In this document: positions 58,063-64,000 of the stretch, one piece after another
Layout of the letters: every line of letters starts with the position of its first letter
Position numbering within the stretch: position 1 is the stretch's first letter
Source of the DNA: Ciona savignyi
Taxonomy: Eukaryota > Chordata > Ascidiacea > Phlebobranchia > Cionidae
Reading direction: 5' to 3'
NCBI GenBank assembly: GCA_000149265.1
Contig: CH002693.1
Coordinates: forward strand, 49,928 to 113,927
DNA length: 64,000 bases
Notes under the pieces: model-generated
Told to the model about the DNA's origin: nothing
The model's input: only the letters and a program-made list of their open reading frames with translations
The model's database searches: none
Program-made: the position numbers and the translations under genes

Positions 58063-58245
58063 GCAAAGTGCAACCGAAAGCTTGCGGGTTTGAAACTGGT
58101 CGCTAGCTTGTCGATTGTGTACTTGGGCAAGGCACTTAACGGGCATTGCCTGAACCCAGTGGATTACTGGGTTTAAATTAAAGGAACTTGATAACCCCAT
58201 TGTTTTTCCCATTTACGGTGATATATAAATATCCTATCCTATCTC
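58063..58245 (+). mobile_element. SINE-1, deleted copy
   Basis: Core gtgtacttgggcaaggcac. The body is shortened to aggaacttgataaccccattg, followed by atatcctatcctatc. Confidence 0.7.
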
Positions 58246-58824
58246 AAAATACACTGTTAGTTGATCTTGCTATGAAACCTATAGTGTTTCCAGTTATGCC
58301 CTGAACTCATTTCCTGTTAACAAAAAAACAACTTTATGGAATCACTGTTTTAATATATACAGCATAAGCGCAGATGCGAAATTATGTGATGCGAAAAAGC
58401 GAATTTTCTATAGCGATCGAATTACGGTTTTGACAATTATTTTGCATGTGTGTAATTTTGCAGATGTCATTTTTTTGCAGATGTCAAATGTTAAAACGTT
58501 AGTATGGAATACTTTCACCTGTAAAATTAAAAAACAATATACAGTTAAATGAATACATGGCGCGGGGTATATGGTTTTCTTATGTACAAGTGCACGGGTT
58601 TTTGTTACACAAATGTGCATGAAAAGTTCAATTTTGTGTAAAAATAGTTTTTCATAAACAATAATGCTGATTTTGGTTCGAATTTGAAATTTAATTTAGG
58701 CAGTTTTTAAAGTATACGGCATGCTCTAGGTATATATACACTCATTAATTGCACAACGGACAATCCTAAATTACTCGTTATCGCTAATAATTTGGTGGTC
58801 ATGACGTCATCAATAGTGACGTAA

Positions 58825-61800
58825 TTAAATCTCGCTCTCGGATTCAGATGACGTAGATGATGACGAACTTGACGATGAACTACCGCTCTTTTCACCAATT
58901 CGCACTGTCTTGCGTTCTTCAACTAAAATAGAAAAAAAACACTAAGTTTTTTTTTGTTTTCTAAATTTATTTAAAATAACGAACAAATTACTGTTAGAAG
59001 CGTCTGAATTTAGTTATTGTATGAAAATATGAGAATACATTTATATGCATGGTATTGAAATGCAATATATCCAGGCAATAATATGAAAGACTTATTGATT
59101 ATGGCAGTTTCTAACAAAATATGCAAAGAATTCGACTTGGCAGCCGATTTTTCACGGCATATAAAGTAAACTTGGCACTTTTGTTGCAAAATCCCTGAAA
59201 ATTTGGCTAAGATTATAAAAGTTTACGATGCTTAAAAATGTAAACCCAAAAATGTACAAAATGTTGGTACTATATAAAACAGCTAAAGCAGTTACAGGTG
59301 TTACCAACAAAATCCGCATTTAATTAGGTTGGTTCAATCAGTAAACAGCACGACATGAAGAAATAGTACAATGGCTTTTGCTTGTTAGCATCGTCTAGCG
59401 GACGCAAAATGTAATACATAAATGATTACATTTTTGCTTTCAGTAATAAAACTAGAAAAACAAAAATATCTACACGAAACTAGTTGAAGTAGTTAATGGA
59501 TATAATATACGTCTACAGTTCTACAAGCAAGTAAAAATATAGCAGTTTACAACAGAGCCTTATATCTAAGGTTGGTGGCATAAAAGTACATACAAGTTTC
59601 ATTTTTGCACAGTTGCATAATTGCTAATACCCAGGTGCTTGGACATCAGACCGACAATTATCGATAGAAAATACAAAAAATCCACCAAAACATAAGAGAT
59701 GATGCATAGTTCTGTTTTTATGATCGAAATGGCATTTTATATTGGTATAAAATGCTTATATTGCTATAAAATGCTACTAATATAAAATATACTAATGATA
59801 ACTAAGATTTACTTCATTCGTACCTTCGATTAACTTGACTGCAACAGTTTGGCTATATGAATTGCGTTTTTATCAAAAATAAAAGGGTTAAATCAATCAA
59901 AACAGTTTGCATATTCGTGTAAATTGCAAGTTTCAAAGTACGCTTGACGACTTTTTTCGGAATTATTGGAAAAATAATGATCAAAAGAGGATTGTGCAAT
60001 ATGTTACAGTGTTTTCTGAAAAATACCGTTTTTTGTCATAGTTACGTTAACTTGGCGTTTCTACGTCATTGTTCAATGACGTCATCGGTTAGCACGTCAT
60101 TTCCCAGTGGAGAGATCGGCTCACTTTGAGGATCGCAGTCAACACTCCAAACTTCCGCCCGTGACGTCATTTCCTGGTCCTCTATGACGTTAGCGAGCAT
60201 TTCGACCAGCTCGTTGTCAACGCTTTGTGACGTATCACGGTTCCCTTCGGGGAAATTCCCGCTATCATTACCCTCGGGCAGAAGGGTGTAATAACCCTGG
60301 TTCATGAGGTATCGGTCACGTGACTTACCGGTAACGACCCTGGTTGTGACTTCACTCGATGACGTGTCAGCGATCGCATTCATGCTGGCAGAACTCACAT
60401 TAATCCTGGAAAATTGACCAAAGTTAAAATGCATAGCCCTCATATAGTCACAGCTTTAAGCCTTAAACGTTGTATGCCATATTCATACAAACAGATTACA
60501 TTCACTACTGGTTTTTACATTGATTCTAGAAAAGCGCTCAAAGTCAAAACGCAAAGCATTTATATAGTCACAACCTTAAACTAAACGTTATATGCACTAG
60601 TCATACAAAGAGATTAAACGCACGACACTGGTTCTCACATTGATTTTAGAAATATACCCACAGTTAAGATGCGAAGACTTTATATAGTCACAGTCTTACA
60701 CGTCTCATGCACTAGTCATGTAAAGAGATTAAATGCACTACTGGGTTTTTAAAATTTTAAGCCGTTTTGCTCGGCTTGCAGACAAATAACATCCTGGATT
60801 GGTTTCCATTCCAAGGTAATGCATGACTGTAGCAGTAAGACATGGCTCAAGTAATCTTACTCGCTTACTGGTTTAAGAAAACAAGAAAATCGGTATTAAG
60901 AAAACCTGATTAAAAAACGAAAAAGTTAATCAAACCTTTTCTGGATTAATGCTAGTAAGAGACCTGGTTTAACGATTCGCCAAAACCGGGAATTAGTTTA
61001 GTTAGGTTTAAAAATGTGTTTAAAGAAATCTGTATACATAGTTTCAATAAATTCTTAATCTGGAATTTAATCAGGTTTAAAGATCGCGTCAAAAACTGGA
61101 AACTTGGTTTAAAGAATTTCCAAACTAGGATTAAGCTAAATCAAAAAAATCGCTTAAACCTAGATTAAGCTAAATCTAGATATAAATTCCCCATTTCTAT
61201 TATCATTTTTTTAATTTACCATTATTTCGATTTACCAAAACCAGAAATAAGTTTAATCGGGTTTTAAAGGGTTTAAAAAAATTGAATACCCGGCTTCAAT
61301 AATCGCCTAAACTAGAATTAAGCTAAATCGGGTTTAAAAATCGCTTAAACCTAGATTAAGCTAAATCTAGATTTAAATTCCCCATTTCTATCGTTATTTT
61401 TTAATTTTCCATTAATTCACCTGTTTTCCTCCCCTTCTAGAAGGTTCCGATAGGTCTTGATTTCGAAATCCAGCGACAACTTGATGTTCAGCAGTTCGTT
61501 GTAATCCACCAATTGACGTGCTACCTTGTCACGTGACATCGACAGCTCAGCTTCGAGATCCTGAATTGTGACGTCGGAATTGTTTTTAAGTAAAAAAATA
61601 TTATCTGCTAGCAATAACATAAAGGAAGTCAATACGTTAAAACAAGTAAAAATAATAAACTTATATTTAATCGATATAGGGTAGGATATTCATGTTTATC
61701 CCGTGAATGGGAAAACCAAGGAAGGGGTTTAACACACGGGCAATCGTTAGATTACGTCGCGCCCACTGTTGGGTTACCGGAGCTATTGCAGTGCTTTGTG

Positions 61801-63575
61801 TATGATTCTCAAGTTAGTGGAACCCATTAATCCGCTGGGTTCAGGCACAGTCCGTAAAGTGCCTTGCCCAAGGACACACCGACTACCTAGCGACCTGCAA
61901 CCTTTTGATTGAAAGGCAACGCACTTAACCGAAAAACTAACCGGCCGAATAACAGCATAGAATCTTTTTGTATTTTGAAATCTGTACATTTTTTAGTGTA
62001 CACCAAAAAGAAGGGGCGGATGGAAGAAGACGAGAAAGGAAACTACTCACTAAAACTTTGGAAACTATTTAAAACCGTAACACCCTAATCATTATTTTAG
62101 TAAGCAGTTTCTTTCCCCTTTTCCCTACTTTCGTATTTCCCTCCCATTATCTTTTCCTCCTCAAAGGTTAGTTATTCTGTAAAATCCTAAGACTACGGTC
62201 CTAAATAGCTATAACGTAATATTGTTTTGGACAAATTTCAACTGGTTTGAAATTAGGTTGATATTTCGGTACAAAAACTTATTCGAAGGGGGAACTTGCC
62301 ATGATCCTGCGTTGGTAGGTTTGCACCTCGTTTTGGTAACGAACATCCAAATCGTGCAGTTGTCCTTCCATAGATGCACTCTGCAATTTAGCGGAGATTA
62401 AAATAGACGAAAGCCTTAAAATATTTAAAATTAAGATTTACCCAGTTTTTTAAACTTGATTTATTTTAAACAAGGTTTAAGCGATTCGTTGAACCTGATT
62501 GAGCCTACCCCAGTTCAAAGCGATTTTTTTAGTTTGATTTGCCAGGGGATTAAGAACACGCAGAGTGTAACACGATCGTAGGACTAGAGACGTATTTAAC
62601 GTCACAGCTCTGGTCAGATTATTATTTCAAGCGTACTCCCACTATTATGAAAAGGACAACTCTCTATCAGAGTTAAAAGTTGCATGTAGACTGATTTGTG
62701 AAGCATTAAAACATTGGGTTTAGGCAACGTCCGTTAAGTTCATTGTGCACGGACACAATCGTTTGTTTCGATGTAAAATCTGGGGTAACGACCGATATTT
62801 TCTTAGTAGCCTAAAACGACACAATGAACTGGCTGAGTTATTTGATACTGGGTTATTGCAAAGGCAGTTAAGAGCATTTACCTATCGCACACGCTAATAA
62901 TGAGTTGTTGCAATCTTACGGAATGTGAAGTTTTCTTTGCGCGTGGTTTTAGATAGTGTCTAACTTTCAAATTTGCTTAAGTACTAGTGGAACAAAATTA
63001 AAACACAGTATCTTAGATGCATCCAAACCACAGTATCCCATTACATTGTTAGATGTGCTCTCCAGTTCAGTTGTAACACTTTGGAGTTGCCTTCTAAGTT
63101 CAAGAACTTCTGTTTTGGACGATTTGCTTCCGTTCACCTCTTCTTTCAGCTGGTTTTGCAGGTCACCAATCTGCAACCAAAACAAGTTTGGGAATGTAGT
63201 AAAACTTTAAACACCCACAATAAACTTATAAAAACATATTGTGCTCACTTAAGCACAGTAATGCATCTCATGCCTACAGTCGAGCACAGTAATAAACCTC
63301 ATATCTTACTTAAGGCAACCTTTTTTTCAAATACCTATAAATTATGCAAAGTAATGTGGCACATTAAACAAGTATGTGGGGCGGCATCGAACTAACGACC
63401 TTCTGCTTACCTTGGTCTTATAATAGTGTTCGATCTCAATCTTGTTCTTTTGCGTGAGCTGTTCGTACGCAGCTCGTACCTCCCTAAGCGAGTCGGACAA
63501 ATCAGTTGTTGGTCCATCTACGCCATCTATCTCCACAGCAGTGTTAGAGAGCTGCTCCGTCAACACGCGAATGTC
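58825..63575 (-). CDS. Intermediate-filament protein, 3' part (rod end and tail)
   Basis: Exons (minus): 63575-63411 (165 bp), 63170-63045 (126 bp), 62380-62300 (81 bp), 61560-61421 (140 bp), 60405-60329 (77 bp), 58922-58825 (98 bp with stop). The rod reads [13 protein letters not shown]...[19 protein letters not shown] and [17 protein letters not shown]. It closes with the IF consensus [27 protein letters not shown], the helix-termination motif required for filament assembly. The tail continues RINVSS...[19 protein letters not shown] and ends in a Ser/Glu-rich run, [11 protein letters not shown]. Exon sizes 165 and 126 match keratin/vimentin genes, and 81+140 equals the classical 221-bp exon. 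The intron after 62300 uses a GC donor (ATG/gcaagt). The tail shows two possible C-termini (see 60066). The head and first rod exons are outside the window. A cytoplasmic keratin- or vimentin-like protein is certain; the subtype is not. Confidence 0.9.
60066..60328 (-). CDS. Alternative C-terminal extension of the IF tail
   Basis: If the gtaagt donor after 60329 is not used, the tail frame stays open for 87 more codons ([18 protein letters not shown]...[17 protein letters not shown]) to a TGA ending at 60066. This stretch is acidic, rich in Glu, Asp and Asn, and richer in GC than nearby introns, so it resembles coding sequence rather than an intron. It would replace the Ser-rich terminal exon at 58922-58825. 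Whether both forms are made cannot be seen from DNA. Confidence 0.5.
60393..60730. repeat. Tandem repeat, ~122 bp x 3, copying a splice-site region
   Basis: ctcacattaatcctggaaaattgaccaaag, atgc-atagc and atatagtcaca recur at about 60515 and 60635. The left-most unit includes the first bases and the acceptor of the IF tail exon, so the array duplicates that acceptor. Confidence 0.7.
61125..61400. repeat. Direct duplication of ~75 bp in an IF intron
   Basis: 'atcgcttaaacctagattaagctaaatctaga' and 'aaattccccatttctat' occur at about 61149-61203 and 61339-61390, separated by related aagtttaatcgggttta sequence. Confidence 0.75.
61677..61948 (-). mobile_element. SINE-1, near complete, in an IF intron
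   Basis: Tail agggtaggatattcatg, core ccaaggacacaccg, and a head carrying small deletions (gaaaaactaaccggccg). Confidence 0.8.
62010..62158. mobile_element. GGAGGGAAA MITE, centre-deleted
   Basis: Arms gaaaggaaactactcactaaaac and attttagtaagcagtttctttcccc flank a short centre. It lies in an IF intron. Confidence 0.6.
62690..62780 (-). mobile_element. SINE-1 core fragment
   Basis: Reads ttgggtttaggcaacgtccgttaag, then gtgcacggacacaatcg only. Confidence 0.5.
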
Positions 63576-63693
63576 CTGTTAAAAATTACAAATTTATAAA
63601 AATTGTGAAATTTTACTTTAAATTATTTATGGCGAAATTATTAACGCCGTCGATAGATATATCAATTTGACCATAATGCCGTTCTAAGGGCTG

Positions 63694-63968
63694 TTTCCAT
63701 AATTCCAACCGAAAGAATGCAGGTTTGAAACTGGTCGCTAGCTAGTCGGTTGTGTCCTTGGGCAAGGCACTTAACGAACATTGCCTGAACCCAGCGGATT
63801 AATGGGTTCTTCAAAATTGAAGTAACGAGTGAGTCATACACAACACATTGCAATAGCTCCGGTAACCCGACGGTGGGCGCGAGGTGATCTGTCTGACGTT
63901 TGCAGATCGTGTGTTAATCGTCTTGGTTTTCCTATTCACGGGGATAAACATGGATATCCTATCCTATT
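63694..63968 (+). mobile_element. SINE-1, head partly lost
   Basis: Starts at ccgaaagaatgcaggtttgaaac and runs through the core and body to the tail atatcctatcctatt. It lies upstream of the first IF exon in the window. Confidence 0.8.
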
Positions 63969-64000
63969 ATATGCTGGCGTCCAACGTGAGCAAGTATAAA

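Larger units (their letters stand above)
52615..58820. other. Intergenic stretch between the IF gene and precursor C
   Basis: Filled with MITEs, SINEs and a 46-bp satellite, listed separately. A GC-richer stretch at about 54740-55060 has two overlapping open frames of 73 and 62 codons on the plus strand, but nothing recognisable and no splice context. Otherwise there is nothing to annotate. Confidence 0.4.

Noticed and set aside
1-64000. CRISPR arrays, operons with bacterial signals, LTR or virus-derived elements
   Set aside because: None seen. The tandem arrays lack repeat-spacer structure, genes are spliced and widely spaced, and no reverse-transcriptase, capsid or envelope-like frames were recognised.

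Overview
The window looks like tunicate DNA, most likely Ciona. The base composition is AT-rich, the genes have compact exons with short introns, and the DNA is packed with tRNA-derived SINEs and small MITEs of Ciona type. The animal assignment is firm from the gene content and the spliced structure. The Ciona assignment is inference from repeat style. Three 100-base runs of N (18106-18205, 33722-33821, 46631-46730) are assembly gaps. No LTR or virus-like element was recognised.

Layout. Positions 1-4520 hold an element-rich cluster: a degraded SAMD3-like gene on the plus strand, a P2X7 C-terminal-like (ballast) fragment on plus, a THAP zinc-finger ORF on minus overlapping it tail to tail, and a sequence resembling the right end of a DNA transposon followed by TTAA. 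Positions 6021-12421 (minus) hold a complete eight-exon MS4A-type four-span membrane protein. Positions 17509-20133 (plus) hold a complete five-exon penta-EF-hand protein of the ALG-2/peflin group. Three small secreted-precursor genes lie on the minus strand at 24137-24854 (A), 39860-42684 (B) and 50549-52551 (C). I recognise none of them from a known family, but they share one architecture. Positions 58825-63575 (minus) hold the 3' half of an intermediate-filament (keratin/vimentin class) gene whose 5' exons lie beyond the right edge.

The most interesting item is the A/B/C set. Each has a signal peptide; A and B continue with K-P-I right after it. Every intron is phase 2. Each has an arginine-rich, furin-type site in the penultimate exon, then a segment alignable across the three (FTKIQ / IVKEQ / FTRMQ), and a short last exon with exactly two cysteines spaced C-x(17-21)-C. 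I read them as a divergent, locally clustered family of one-disulfide secreted peptides.

The rest is intergenic or intronic DNA with about 20 copies of a core-domain SINE (called SINE-1 here), about 20 copies of a short Ser/Leu-tRNA-like SINE (SINE-2), a GGAGGGAAA palindromic MITE, several hAT-type MITEs, a 46-bp satellite with higher-order structure, and inverted clusters of a 120-bp repeat. Exon coordinates were derived by hand from splice sites and reading phase. All lengths check arithmetically, but no transcript data were available.
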